From CBFFRJ01 sp965644225 (GTDB lineage: Bacteria > Pseudomonadota > Gammaproteobacteria > Enterobacterales > Enterobacteriaceae): a DNA stretch of 64,000 nt. Below the pieces are notes generated by a model. The model made no database searches and was not told where the DNA came from. It was given only the letters and a program-made list of their open reading frames with translations. Of the stretch, positions 15,709 to 24,487 are shown one piece after another. Location of the stretch: NCBI RefSeq assembly GCF_965644225.1, contig NZ_CBFFRJ010000005.1, positions 1 through 64,000 of the forward strand. Reading direction: 5' to 3'. Within the stretch, counting starts at the first letter, position 1; the number at the start of each line of letters is the position of its first letter. Made by a program: the position numbers and the translations under genes.

Positions 15709-17709
15709 TTACTTCACCGGCCTTCCTTTCAGCAACTTCCTCACCCACAGTCGGTTCGGGTTGATGGCCGCCAGGGTTTCGCTGTCCAGCGGCAATGGCT
15801 CTTCGCTCATCTGCGACGCCAGCAACTCAGCGGCTAATGGCGCACTACATAAGCCACGGGATCCCAGCGCGCCGATTAAAAACAGCCCGCGATAAACCGG
15901 CGCACCTGGCGCATTTTCCGTGTTGTCGGCAAGATTCGCATACTCGCTTAGCGTCGCTTCATAATTTGCCACATTGCCCACCAGCGGCAGATGGTCACGG
16001 GTTGCACAGCGCACTCCGCAGCGCGCCTCGCCGCCGCTCACATCCACCTGTGTGGCCCATTGCGCCTGCGGGAAACAGTTCAGCAGACGCTGGCGATTAT
16101 GCTGTTGATCCTCTTCGCTATAGGCCGCGTCGCGCTGGCCGCGATGGTAGCTTGCGCCAATGCAGTGGTGCTGATTGTTGGGGTTGTGCGGAGTCAGATA
16201 ACCGTCATAGCACAACACCTGGCGCAACTGACTGAGTGCCGCCGTAGTGGGAATATGGCTGACCTGGCCTGCGACCGGATAGACCGGTAGCTTTTCCGTT
16301 TGCACAAAATCACCGAGCTGGTGACCGTTTGCCAGAACCACATTCGTATGCTGCTTCGAATCCCCATGTTGAAAATGCAGCAGCCAGCCAGCATCCTGCT
16401 GCTCCATACTCGCCATCTGCTGGCCATAATGAATCTGTAAGCCCTGTTGTTCCCCAAGGTCCAGCGCCGCCGCCGTCAGCTGTGCCGGGCACAGCCAGCC
16501 GCCGAGCGGATAGTGAATGCCGCCGCAGCCGGTCTCGACGCCTGCCATCTCTAAAACCTGCTGCGCGTCTACGCCAGTGGCAATCGCCTGAGGCAAGTCC
16601 AGAGACAACATCTGGGCGATTTTTTGCTGACTCTTGTCGTCATAGCCCAGTTGGGTCACGCCGCACCAGTCATGGTCAAAAGCGACGGGAAGAGCGTCAT
16701 ACAGACGACGGGCGAAGGTAAAGGCCGCCGGGAAGAACTGGCTTAATGCCGGATCGTGGGCATTTAACAGTGGGTAAAGCGCCCCCTGACGGTTACCCGA
16801 GGCCCCCTGCGCCGGGGCGGCATCCGCGCAGTAAAGGGTGACCTGCCAGCCACGACGCAGGAGCGCCAGCGAAAGCAATGCACTGGCAACCCCGCCACCA
16901 ATAATGGCGGTTTCCCGTGAACCGGTACCTGTACGGGCAAACCACGGCGTGCGGGCAGCAACCGGAGAGGGATTTTCCATTACCCCGGTGAGCATTTCGC
17001 GTTTACGGCCAAAACCTTTGCTTTTGCGCATGGTAAAGCCCGCATCCTGTAACCCCCGACGCACAAATCCGGCGGAGGTAAAGGTCGCCAGCGTACCGCC
17101 AGGCCGGGCAAGACGGGCCATGGCGGCAAACAGATTCGGCGTCCACATATCGGGATTTTTTGCTGGCGCAAAACCGTCAAGGAACCAGGCATCCACCTGC
17201 CGGTTGAGGGAATCATCCAGTTTGTCGGTCAGTTCATTGATGTCGCCAAACCACAGATCGAGGGTGACGCGTCCCTCATCAAGCAATAAACGATGGCAGC
17301 CGGCAAAGGGCAGGGGCCACTGCGCCTGCAACTGGCTTGCCCATGGCGCCAGTTCCGGCCAGTGCTGGTGCGCAAGCGTCAGGTCCGATTGGGTTAAGGG
17401 GAATTTTTCAAAACTGATGAAATGTAATCTTTGCAGGGTAGCCTTCGGGGAGGCGGCCCGGAAACTGTCAAATGCCTGCCAGAGGGTCAGAAAATTAAGA
17501 CCGGTGCCAAAACCGCTTTCGGCAACCACAAACAGTGAGCGTGGATGTTCAGGAAAGCGGGTGGCTAATGCATTGCCGCCGAGAAAGACGTAGCGGGTTT
17601 CTTCCAGCCCGTTATCGTTAGAAAAATAGACGTCATCAAAATCTCGGGAAACAGGTGTACCCTCAGCATTGAACTCAAGGTTGGCAGATTGTATAGCAGT
17701 TTGTTTCAC
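15709..17709 (-). CDS. mnmC: Bifunctional tRNA wobble-uridine enzyme MnmC
   Basis: The 666-residue fusion has an N-terminal SAM-dependent methyltransferase domain (VAESGFGTGLNFL and the conserved DGFAPAKNPDMW). The C-terminal FAD-dependent oxidoreductase domain starts at AIIGGGVASALL. Together they turn cmnm5U34 into nm5U and then mnm5U in certain tRNAs. The GTG start at 17709 (VKQTAIQSANLEF) aligns with E. coli MnmC; upstream in-frame codons lack a ribosome site. It diverges from fabB across a 158-base regulatory region. Confidence 0.96.
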   Translation of the reverse strand: MKQTAIQSANLEFNAEGTPVSRDFDDVYFSNDNGLEETRYVFLGGNALATRFPEHPRSLFVVAESGFGTGLNFLTLWQAFDSFRAASPKATLQRLHFISFEKFPLTQSDLTLAHQHWPELAPWASQLQAQWPLPFAGCHRLLLDEGRVTLDLWFGDINELTDKLDDSLNRQVDAWFLDGFAPAKNPDMWTPNLFAAMARLARPGGTLATFTSAGFVRRGLQDAGFTMRKSKGFGRKREMLTGVMENPSPVAARTPWFARTGTGSRETAIIGGGVASALLSLALLRRGWQVTLYCADAAPAQGASGNRQGALYPLLNAHDPALSQFFPAAFTFARRLYDALPVAFDHDWCGVTQLGYDDKSQQKIAQMLSLDLPQAIATGVDAQQVLEMAGVETGCGGIHYPLGGWLCPAQLTAAALDLGEQQGLQIHYGQQMASMEQQDAGWLLHFQHGDSKQHTNVVLANGHQLGDFVQTEKLPVYPVAGQVSHIPTTAALSQLRQVLCYDGYLTPHNPNNQHHCIGASYHRGQRDAAYSEEDQQHNRQRLLNCFPQAQWATQVDVSGGEARCGVRCATRDHLPLVGNVANYEATLSEYANLADNTENAPGAPVYRGLFLIGALGSRGLCSAPLAAELLASQMSEEPLPLDSETLAAINPNRLWVRKLLKGRPVK

Positions 17710-17782
17710 GTAAGTTACTCGTCGGACAGGCAGTGGCATGATCTTAACGATGCAGGCCGTCAGGCGCAAATTTACTCATTAA

Positions 17783-17802
17783 TTGGCTGATCGGACTTGT
17801 TC
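17783..17802 (+). promoter_or_regulatory. FadR-like activator site of fabB
   Basis: GGCTGATCGGACTTGTT resembles the FadR consensus and lies immediately upstream of the FabR-like palindrome. FadR activates fabB in E. coli from a site in this position. Confidence 0.55.
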
Positions 17803-17820
17803 GGCGTACAACTGTACGCT
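17803..17820 (+). promoter_or_regulatory. FabR operator of fabB
   Basis: GGCGTACAACTGTACGCT is a near-perfect palindrome matching the FabR consensus (GCGTACAnnTGTACGC). FabR represses unsaturated fatty acid synthesis at fabB and fabA. Confidence 0.82.
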
Positions 17821-17867
17821 ATCTTGCGACTCGAAACTTAAATTCGTGCGACTTACAGGGGTATTGA

Positions 17868-19082
17868 ATGAAACGTGCAGTGATTACTGGCTTGGGCATC
17901 GTTTCCAGCATCGGTAATAACCAGCAGGAAGTCCTGGCATCTCTGCGTGAAGGACGCTCAGGGATCACTTTCTCTCAGGAGTTTCTCGACTCCGGCATGC
18001 GTAGCCACGTATGGGGTAATGTAAAACTGGACACCACGGGTCTTATCGATCGCAAAGTGGTCCGTTTCATGAACGATGCCTCCATCTATGCCTACCTTTC
18101 CATGCAGCAAGCCATTGCTGATGCTGGCCTGAGCGCAGAGGTTTACCAGAATAACCCGCGCGTGGGTCTGATTGCAGGCTCCGGCGGTTCTTCTAAAGCG
18201 CAGGTATTCGGCGCTGACGCGATGCGTAGCCCGCGTGGTCTGAAAGCGGTTGGTCCTTATGTTGTGACCAAAGCGATGGGTTCAGCTGTTTCCGCTTGCC
18301 TGGCGACCCCGTTCAAAATCCACGGCGTAAACTACTCTATCAGCTCCGCCTGTGCGACTTCCGCACACTGCATCGGTAACGCGGTAGAGCAGATTCAGCT
18401 GGGCAAACAGGACATCGTGTTTGCGGGCGGCGGCGAAGAGCTGGGCTGGGAAATGGCCTGTGAATTCGACGCAATGGGCGCACTGTCCACCAAATATAAC
18501 GAGACGCCGGAAAAAGCGTCCCGTACCTATGATGCGAGCCGTGACGGCTTCATTATCGCTGGCGGCGGCGGCATGGTTGTGGTTGAAGAGCTGGAACATG
18601 CTCTGGCTCGCGGCGCGCACATTTACGCTGAAATCGTCGGCTACGGCGCAACCTCTGATGGCGCTGACATGGTTGCTCCGTCAGGTGAAGGCGCAGTGCG
18701 TTGCATGAAGATGGCGATGGACGGTGTGAACACGCCGATCGACTACCTCAACTCCCACGGGACTTCCACCCCGGTTGGCGATGTGAAAGAGCTGGGTGCT
18801 ATTCGCGAAGTGTTCGGTGACAACAGCCCGGCAATTTCTGCGACCAAAGCGATGACCGGTCACTCTCTGGGCGCGGCTGGCGTGCAGGAAGCTATCTACT
18901 CTCTGCTGATGCTGGAGCATGGCTTCATTGCGCCGAGCATTAACGTTGAGCAGCTGGACGAGCAGGCCGCTGGCCTGAATATCGTGACTAAACCGACTGA
19001 CGCGACGCTGACTACCGTGATGTCTAACAGCTTCGGTTTCGGCGGCACCAACGCCACACTGGTAATGCGCAAGCTTCAGTAA
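17868..19082 (+). CDS. fabB: Beta-ketoacyl-ACP synthase I FabB
   Basis: The 404-residue condensing enzyme has the active-site Cys in SSACATSAHC. The two catalytic His lie in NSHGTSTPVGD and MTGHSLGAAG, the usual C-H-H triad. It elongates acyl-ACP and is essential for unsaturated fatty acids. It ends MRKLQ, slightly shorter than E. coli FabB at the tail. The promoter carries FadR-like and FabR sites, and a clean terminator follows. Confidence 0.98.
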   Translation: MKRAVITGLGIVSSIGNNQQEVLASLREGRSGITFSQEFLDSGMRSHVWGNVKLDTTGLIDRKVVRFMNDASIYAYLSMQQAIADAGLSAEVYQNNPRVGLIAGSGGSSKAQVFGADAMRSPRGLKAVGPYVVTKAMGSAVSACLATPFKIHGVNYSISSACATSAHCIGNAVEQIQLGKQDIVFAGGGEELGWEMACEFDAMGALSTKYNETPEKASRTYDASRDGFIIAGGGGMVVVEELEHALARGAHIYAEIVGYGATSDGADMVAPSGEGAVRCMKMAMDGVNTPIDYLNSHGTSTPVGDVKELGAIREVFGDNSPAISATKAMTGHSLGAAGVQEAIYSLLMLEHGFIAPSINVEQLDEQAAGLNIVTKPTDATLTTVMSNSFGFGGTNATLVMRKLQ

Positions 19083-19100
19083 CTATTTGATTAAAGAAGA

Positions 19101-19125
19101 AGGGAGCCTCAGTGCTCCCTTTTTT
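19101..19125 (+). terminator. Terminator of fabB
   Basis: AGGGAGC and GCTCCCT form a 7-base stem with a 6-base loop, followed directly by a T run. Confidence 0.9.
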
Positions 19126-19298
19126 ATGCCCCTTTTTTGCCATTGACAAGCTGCGGTACTCGCAGGCAAACTTCCTGCGCAACATTATCAGGCCGATAAT
19201 GCGTAAGCGTTTCACGTTAACCAACGCACCTTAATCCTGAACCTCAGGTAGAGGGGGCGTGGCTGTTCCTCGCCTTACTCTGCGTTATGGAGTAATGC

Positions 19299-20471
19299 AT
19301 GTCTGTTGACACTCATTCTGTTTCATCTTCACCCAACGTTTCGTTGTTTCGCCTCACCTGCGCGGTATTTTTAACCTATATGACCGTCGGGCTGCCTCTG
19401 CCGGTGATCCCGCTTTTTGTCCACCATGAGCTGGGCTATGGCAATACCATGGTCGGGATTGCGGTGGGTATTCAGTTTCTTGCTACCGTGCTGACCCGTG
19501 GCTATGCCGGACGACTGGCCGATCAGTACGGGGCTAAACGGTCGGTATTACAGGGCATGTTTGCCTGCGCGCTGGCCGGGGGCGCTTTGCTGCTGGCGGC
19601 CTGGTTGCCCGCAGGCGCGGAGGTAAAATTTGCCTTATTGCTTGTCGGTCGCCTGATCCTCGGCTTCGGTGAAAGTCAGCTACTGACCGGCACCCTGATC
19701 TGGGGCATGGGGATTGTCGGGCCTGCCCGTTCAGGCAAGGTGATGTCCTGGAACGGGATGGCGATTTATGGCGCGCTGGCGGCAGGCGCGCCGCTGGGGC
19801 TGTTTATTCACAGCCAGTTCGGTTTTGCCGCCCTGGCAATCATCACTATGCTGCTCCCGGTTCTGGCATTTACCCTTAACGGAGGGGTGAGTAAAACCCC
19901 ACCGCATCCGGGCGTACGTCCGTCGCTGTGGAGCGTGGTGGGGATTATCTGGCAACCGGGGCTGGGGCTGGCATTACAGGGCGTGGGTTTCGCGGTCATT
20001 GGCACCTTTGTTTCGCTCTATTTCGCCAGCGAAGGCTGGTCAATGGCGGGCTTTACCCTGACCGCCTTTGGCGGCGCTTTTGTGCTGATGCGCCTCTTAT
20101 TTGGCTGGATGCCCGATCGTTTCGGGGGCGTGCGCGTCGCCGTGGCGTCGATGTTTATTGAAATGGTCGGGCTTATCCTGCTCTGGCAGGCCCCCATGGC
20201 AACGGTGGCGCCGCTGGGCGCGGCGCTTACCGGGTGCGGCTGCTCACTGATTTATCCGGCGCTGGGGGTGGAAGTTGTCAAACGTGTTCCCCCTCAGGTT
20301 CGCGGCACCGCGCTTGGCGGTTATTCGGCATTCCAGGATATTGCCTACGGGGTGAGTGGACCTCTGACCGGCCTGCTGGCGACTTCGCTGGGTTATCCCT
20401 CGGTATTTCTCGCCGCTGCGCTTGCCGCTTTTGGCGGGATTGTATTGACGCTGATTGCCTTTCGTAAATAA
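19299..20471 (+). CDS. yfcJ: Major facilitator superfamily transporter YfcJ
   Basis: The 390-residue protein has about 12 membrane helices, with the MFS motif-A-like sequence GRLADQYGAKR after helix 2 and a related one in the second half (GWMPDRFGGVR). The pattern and position fit E. coli YfcJ, whose substrate is not established to my knowledge. The 216 bases between fabB and this gene hold the fabB terminator and presumably its own promoter. A hairpin follows the stop. Confidence 0.92.
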   Translation: MSVDTHSVSSSPNVSLFRLTCAVFLTYMTVGLPLPVIPLFVHHELGYGNTMVGIAVGIQFLATVLTRGYAGRLADQYGAKRSVLQGMFACALAGGALLLAAWLPAGAEVKFALLLVGRLILGFGESQLLTGTLIWGMGIVGPARSGKVMSWNGMAIYGALAAGAPLGLFIHSQFGFAALAIITMLLPVLAFTLNGGVSKTPPHPGVRPSLWSVVGIIWQPGLGLALQGVGFAVIGTFVSLYFASEGWSMAGFTLTAFGGAFVLMRLLFGWMPDRFGGVRVAVASMFIEMVGLILLWQAPMATVAPLGAALTGCGCSLIYPALGVEVVKRVPPQVRGTALGGYSAFQDIAYGVSGPLTGLLATSLGYPSVFLAAALAAFGGIVLTLIAFRK

Positions 20472-20480
20472 CCTGACAAA

Positions 20481-20515
20481 TAGCCCCTTAGTTTCTCCCG
20501 GGGCTATTATTTTAT
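20481..20515 (+). terminator. Terminator of yfcJ
   Basis: TAGCCCC pairs with GGGGCTA around a 13-base loop, and TTATTTTATT follows. The rest of the space up to 20721 is A/T-rich and carries a strong ribosome site, AGGAGAGAGG, for the next gene. Confidence 0.65.
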
Positions 20516-20721
20516 TCATGACTATGAGATGTAATGTTTTATATTTTTTATAAAAACATGTGCCAGGGCACAGAAAAAACATCTCGTTTTATTGATGTAA
20601 CATATTCCACCAATATAACTTTTTGCATCGTTCCCATTCAATTTACGGGCTGTTATAGTCAGGCCATTACTATATTTACATATCTTATTCTGATACCACT
20701 ATTGAGAGAAAGGAGAGAGGC

Positions 20722-22152
20722 ATGGCTGGATTTAAAGCGGACTTTCTGTGGGGCGGCGCAGTAGCTGCACATCAACTTGAAGGTGGCTGGAAAGAGGGCG
20801 GCAAGGGCATCAGCGTGGCCGATGTCATGACCGCCGGCGCACACGGTGTGCCACGTGAAATTACCGATGGGGTATTACCGGGGAAAAATTACCCCAACCA
20901 TGATGCGATTGATTTTTACCATCGCTACCCCGAGGATATTAAACTTTTCGCCGAAATGGGTTTTAAATGTTTCCGCACCTCGATTGCCTGGACACGTATT
21001 TTCCCGAAAGGCGATGAGCTGGAGCCTAATGAAGCCGGACTGAAATTCTATGATGATCTCTTCGATGAATGTCTGAAATATAATATTGAACCGGTGATTA
21101 CGCTTTCCCATTTCGAGATGCCTTATCACCTCGTCACCGAATACGGTGGCTGGCGTAATCGTAAATTAATCGAATTCTTTGTCCGTTTCGCCAGCGTCGT
21201 CTTTACCCGTTATAAAAACAAGGTGAAGTACTGGATGACGTTTAACGAAATCAATAACCAGGCAAACTACCATGAAGACTTTGCCCCCTTCACCAACTCG
21301 GGGCTGAAATACGCGCAGGGTGAAGATCGTGAGCCGGTAATGTATCAGGCGGCCCACTATGAGCTGGTGGCAAGCGCCCTGGCGGTGGAAGCTGGGCATG
21401 CCATTAACCCTGATTTGCAGATCGGCTGCATGATCGCCATGTGCCCGATCTACCCCCTGACCTGCGCGCCGGATGACATGATGATGTCCGTCGCCGCCAT
21501 GCATCGCCGTTACTGGTTTACCGATGTCCACGTGCGCGGTTATTACCCACGCCATATCCTGAATTACTTTGAGCGCAAAGGCTTCGACCTCGACATTACG
21601 CAAGAAGATTTGCAGATCCTGAAACGGGGTTGCGTGGATTATATTGGTTTTAGTTATTACATGTCTTTTGCCACCAAAGCCACGGCAGAAAACCCGCAGC
21701 TGGATTACGACGAGACCAAAAGTCTGGTGAAAAACCCGTACGTGAAAGCATCAGACTGGGGATGGCAAATTGACCCTGTCGGCCTGCGCTATTCGCTTAA
21801 CTATTTCTACGATCTGTACCAGCTGCCGTTGTTTATTGTTGAGAACGGCTTCGGCGCTATCGATCAGAAAGAGAGCGACGGCTCGGTTAACGATCAGTAC
21901 CGTATTGAATATATGCAGAACCATCTGCGCGAAATGAAAAAAGCCGTGGTCGAAGACGGTGTTGATTTAATGGGCTATACCCCGTGGGGTTGTATCGATC
22001 TGGTGTCTGCCGGCACCGGCGAGATGAAAAAACGCTACGGTTTTATTTATGTCGATAAAGACAACGAAGGTAACGGCACGCTTGAACGCAGCCGCAAAAA
22101 ATCTTTCGCCTGGTATAAAGAAACCATCAGGAATAACGGCAGCGACCTGTAA
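20722..22152 (+). CDS. 6-phospho-beta-glucosidase, glycoside hydrolase family 1 (BglA-like)
   Basis: The 476-residue (beta/alpha)8 enzyme has the family 1 N-terminal signature FLWGGAVAAHQLEGGW. The acid/base Glu176 is in MTFNEINNQ and the nucleophile Glu374 in FIVENGFG. The tail KKRYGFIYVDKD carries the Lys/Tyr typical of enzymes that bind a 6-phosphate. It should split PTS-phosphorylated aryl- or cello-type beta-glucosides. Sequence similarity from memory is greater to BglA than to AscB or BglB. There is no PTS permease or antiterminator beside it, and E. coli has no gene here between yfcJ and flk. It has its own ribosome site and terminator. Confidence 0.9.
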   Translation: MAGFKADFLWGGAVAAHQLEGGWKEGGKGISVADVMTAGAHGVPREITDGVLPGKNYPNHDAIDFYHRYPEDIKLFAEMGFKCFRTSIAWTRIFPKGDELEPNEAGLKFYDDLFDECLKYNIEPVITLSHFEMPYHLVTEYGGWRNRKLIEFFVRFASVVFTRYKNKVKYWMTFNEINNQANYHEDFAPFTNSGLKYAQGEDREPVMYQAAHYELVASALAVEAGHAINPDLQIGCMIAMCPIYPLTCAPDDMMMSVAAMHRRYWFTDVHVRGYYPRHILNYFERKGFDLDITQEDLQILKRGCVDYIGFSYYMSFATKATAENPQLDYDETKSLVKNPYVKASDWGWQIDPVGLRYSLNYFYDLYQLPLFIVENGFGAIDQKESDGSVNDQYRIEYMQNHLREMKKAVVEDGVDLMGYTPWGCIDLVSAGTGEMKKRYGFIYVDKDNEGNGTLERSRKKSFAWYKETIRNNGSDL

Positions 22153-22158
22153 GTTCAG

Positions 22159-22185
22159 ATCCCCTCCATCCGGAGGGGATTTTTC
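22159..22185 (+). terminator. Terminator of the glycosidase gene
   Basis: ATCCCCTCC pairs with GGAGGGGAT, followed by TTTTT. It overlaps the last bases of the convergent flk gene. Confidence 0.85.
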
Positions 22186-23195
22186 TAGATAACAATCCAC
22201 AGAACCGCAAAGGCGACCAGCAGGGCGATAAACAGCAGCCCAGGTCTGGCGGAGAGGTTCTTCACGCTCTCGATAACGGGCGCAAACAGCGGGTTATAAA
22301 TCGGCTGAATATTGCGGGCTTCAGGTATGCTTTGCGACCGTTCCGCGCGGCGCAGGAAGACCTGGTTCAGGATGTCCTGCACCTGAGCTGTGGTCAGCAC
22401 CGTTTGCGGCGTTGCCTGCCAGTTCTGGCGGGCATAATCATTCATCGTCTGCCATTCAGCGTCATCCAGCGGCTGCTTGAGCGCTACCTGCACCGTCTGT
22501 AAGGTCGGCGCGGTTTGCAGGCTTAAGGTCTGACGCGCCTGCAACCAGGTCATCAGCGGCGCAAAATGTTTCGCCGGGATCAACTCGCCACTTTTCACTC
22601 CCGACAGTTCCATCATGGATTGCCAGATAAGCTTCCCGGACTCGCCCGTTGCCGCGGCCAGTTTGGTGACCGCCTGATTAAGCGAGTTATGTTCCGCAGG
22701 CAATAAGGGGCGGTCGGTCGCCGGGCGCTGCTGAGGCTGAGGAACAGAGATCTGATTATTCTGCAGCAGCGTCAGCACCGTTTTAAGCTGCTGCGGCGTA
22801 AGCTGGCTTAAGGCTGTCTGGCCAAATTCATGGCGAATAAAATCACTGACCGCCTGGCGATTATTCCCCTGGCTGAGGAGTTCGGTGAGCTGGGAAACCA
22901 CCTGACGGGTCGTGTGATTCTGCGTGGCAGTTTCCAGGCGCAGATTAAGATGCTGTTCTGCCGCCGGGAAATGACGCGACTGCAATGGCGCGTCGTTTTT
23001 AAGGCCTAAATCGTGTTTGATGCCCGCCCAGACCTCTGCACTTTGCTGTTGCGTCAGCGCCACCAGGCGCGTAATTAAACGCTCCAGCACCGTGCGTTGA
23101 ATAGTGGAGAGTGGTTGCTCGCCGGCAACGCTGGTCGTGGGTGCCGGGTCTTGCCCGGGAGGGCGCGCGGGCGCGCCCTGGATGGGTTGCATCAT
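22185..23195 (-). CDS. flk: Flagellar biosynthesis regulator Flk
   Basis: The 336-residue protein has a proline-rich N terminus and conserved blocks such as RPLLPAEHNSLNQ and SGVKSGELIPAKHF. A single C-terminal hydrophobic helix (LLFIALLVAFAVLWIVI) would anchor it in the inner membrane with the bulk in the cytoplasm. Flk monitors flagellar rings in Salmonella, preventing premature FlgM export. The first of two adjacent ATG codons (23195) follows AGAGGATTTCC. It diverges from pdxB, and the space between them is only about 90 bases. Confidence 0.93.
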   Translation of the reverse strand: MMQPIQGAPARPPGQDPAPTTSVAGEQPLSTIQRTVLERLITRLVALTQQQSAEVWAGIKHDLGLKNDAPLQSRHFPAAEQHLNLRLETATQNHTTRQVVSQLTELLSQGNNRQAVSDFIRHEFGQTALSQLTPQQLKTVLTLLQNNQISVPQPQQRPATDRPLLPAEHNSLNQAVTKLAAATGESGKLIWQSMMELSGVKSGELIPAKHFAPLMTWLQARQTLSLQTAPTLQTVQVALKQPLDDAEWQTMNDYARQNWQATPQTVLTTAQVQDILNQVFLRRAERSQSIPEARNIQPIYNPLFAPVIESVKNLSARPGLLFIALLVAFAVLWIVI

Positions 23196-23285
23196 GGAAA
23201 TCCTCTGGGTATTGCGGGTATGCCTGGCGGCAAGATTATGGCACACTTGCGGGCTGAATTCCCGTACTCAAACAGGCCCTGTAAC

Positions 23286-24422
23286 GTGAAAATCCTTGTT
23301 GATGAAAATATGCCTTATGCCAGCGATTTATTCCGTCGTCTGGGGGACGTGAAGGCGGTGCCGGGGCGTCCGATCCCGGTAGCTGAACTGCGTGATGCGG
23401 ATGCGCTGATGGTGCGTTCGGTGACCAAAGTCAACGAAGCGCTGCTCACGGATACGGCGATTAAATTTGTCGGGACGGCAACCGCCGGCACCGATCATGT
23501 TGATGAGTCCTGGCTTACCCAGGCGGGGATTGCGTTTTCAGCCGCCCCTGGCTGTAACGCCATTGCGGTGGTGGAATATGTCTTCTCTTCGCTGCTGATG
23601 CTGGCCGAGCGGGATGGCTTTGCTCTGCGTGACCGCACTGTTGGTATTGTCGGCGTGGGCAATGTCGGCAGCCGACTTCAGGCGCGACTGGAAGCATGGG
23701 GCGTGCGCACGCTGCTGTGCGACCCACCGCGTGCGCAGCGGGGCGATGAGGGGGATTTCCGTACCCTGGATGAGCTGGTGCGCGAGGCGGATGTGCTCAC
23801 GTTCCATACTCCGCTTTTCAAAGACGGCCCGTATAAAAGTTTGCACCTCGCCGATGAGGCGCTTATCCGGCGTCTCAAACCCGGCGCTATCCTTATCAAT
23901 GCCTGCCGTGGCCCGGTGGTGGATAACGCCGCCCTGCTGCGCTGCCTGGATGCGGGACAGGCACTGAGTGTGGTACTGGACGTATGGGAGCCGGAGCCGG
24001 ATCTCGATGTGGCCTTACTTGCAAAAGCCGATATTGGCACCGCGCATATCGCCGGTTACACCCTGGAAGGGAAAGCCCGTGGCACCACCCAGGTGTTTGA
24101 GGCATTCAGCGAGTTTATTGGCCAGCGTCAGCAGGTCGCCCTGTCGACGCTGCTGCCTGCGCCGGAATTTGGCCGCATTACGCTGCACGGCCCACTCGAT
24201 CAGTCGGCCCTGAAAAGACTGGTTCATTTGGTGTATGATGTGCGCCGCGACGATGCGCTGCTACGAAAAGTAGCGGGCGTGCCGGGTGAGTTCGATAAGC
24301 TGCGTAAAAACTATCTTGAGCGTCGGGAGTGGTCATCGCTGTTTGTGCAGTGTGATGATGCCAGTGCTGCCGAACTTCTGCAAAAACTGGGTTTCAACGC
24401 CGTTCATCAAGCAACCCGTTAA
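23286..24422 (+). CDS. pdxB: Erythronate-4-phosphate dehydrogenase PdxB
   Basis: The 378-residue D-2-hydroxyacid dehydrogenase has the NAD-binding motif VGIVGVGNVGSRL. The catalytic Arg lies in NACRGPVVDN and the C-terminal PdxB-specific dimerisation domain begins near residue 285. It oxidises 4-phosphoerythronate in pyridoxal 5'-phosphate synthesis. The GTG start at 23286 gives VKILVDENMPYA, as in E. coli. A much longer in-frame reading would run into the flk promoter region. usg follows 65 bases later. Confidence 0.96.
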   Translation: MKILVDENMPYASDLFRRLGDVKAVPGRPIPVAELRDADALMVRSVTKVNEALLTDTAIKFVGTATAGTDHVDESWLTQAGIAFSAAPGCNAIAVVEYVFSSLLMLAERDGFALRDRTVGIVGVGNVGSRLQARLEAWGVRTLLCDPPRAQRGDEGDFRTLDELVREADVLTFHTPLFKDGPYKSLHLADEALIRRLKPGAILINACRGPVVDNAALLRCLDAGQALSVVLDVWEPEPDLDVALLAKADIGTAHIAGYTLEGKARGTTQVFEAFSEFIGQRQQVALSTLLPAPEFGRITLHGPLDQSALKRLVHLVYDVRRDDALLRKVAGVPGEFDKLRKNYLERREWSSLFVQCDDASAAELLQKLGFNAVHQATR

Positions 24423-24487
24423 TGTCTTCTTAATGCTGCCTGGCGGATAATCTGCCAGGCATGCTTTTCTTTCTGGAGTAAATCACC

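Noticed and set aside
16838..17593. A 251-codon frame antisense to mnmC
   Set aside because: The reading has an Arg/Ser-rich shadow composition, with no ribosome site, and lies opposite the methyltransferase domain of MnmC.
20555..20568. TGTGCCAGGGCACA near the glycosidase gene as a CRP site
   Set aside because: The half sites are too close together for CRP, and the inner bases do not fit the TGTGA/TCACA pattern.
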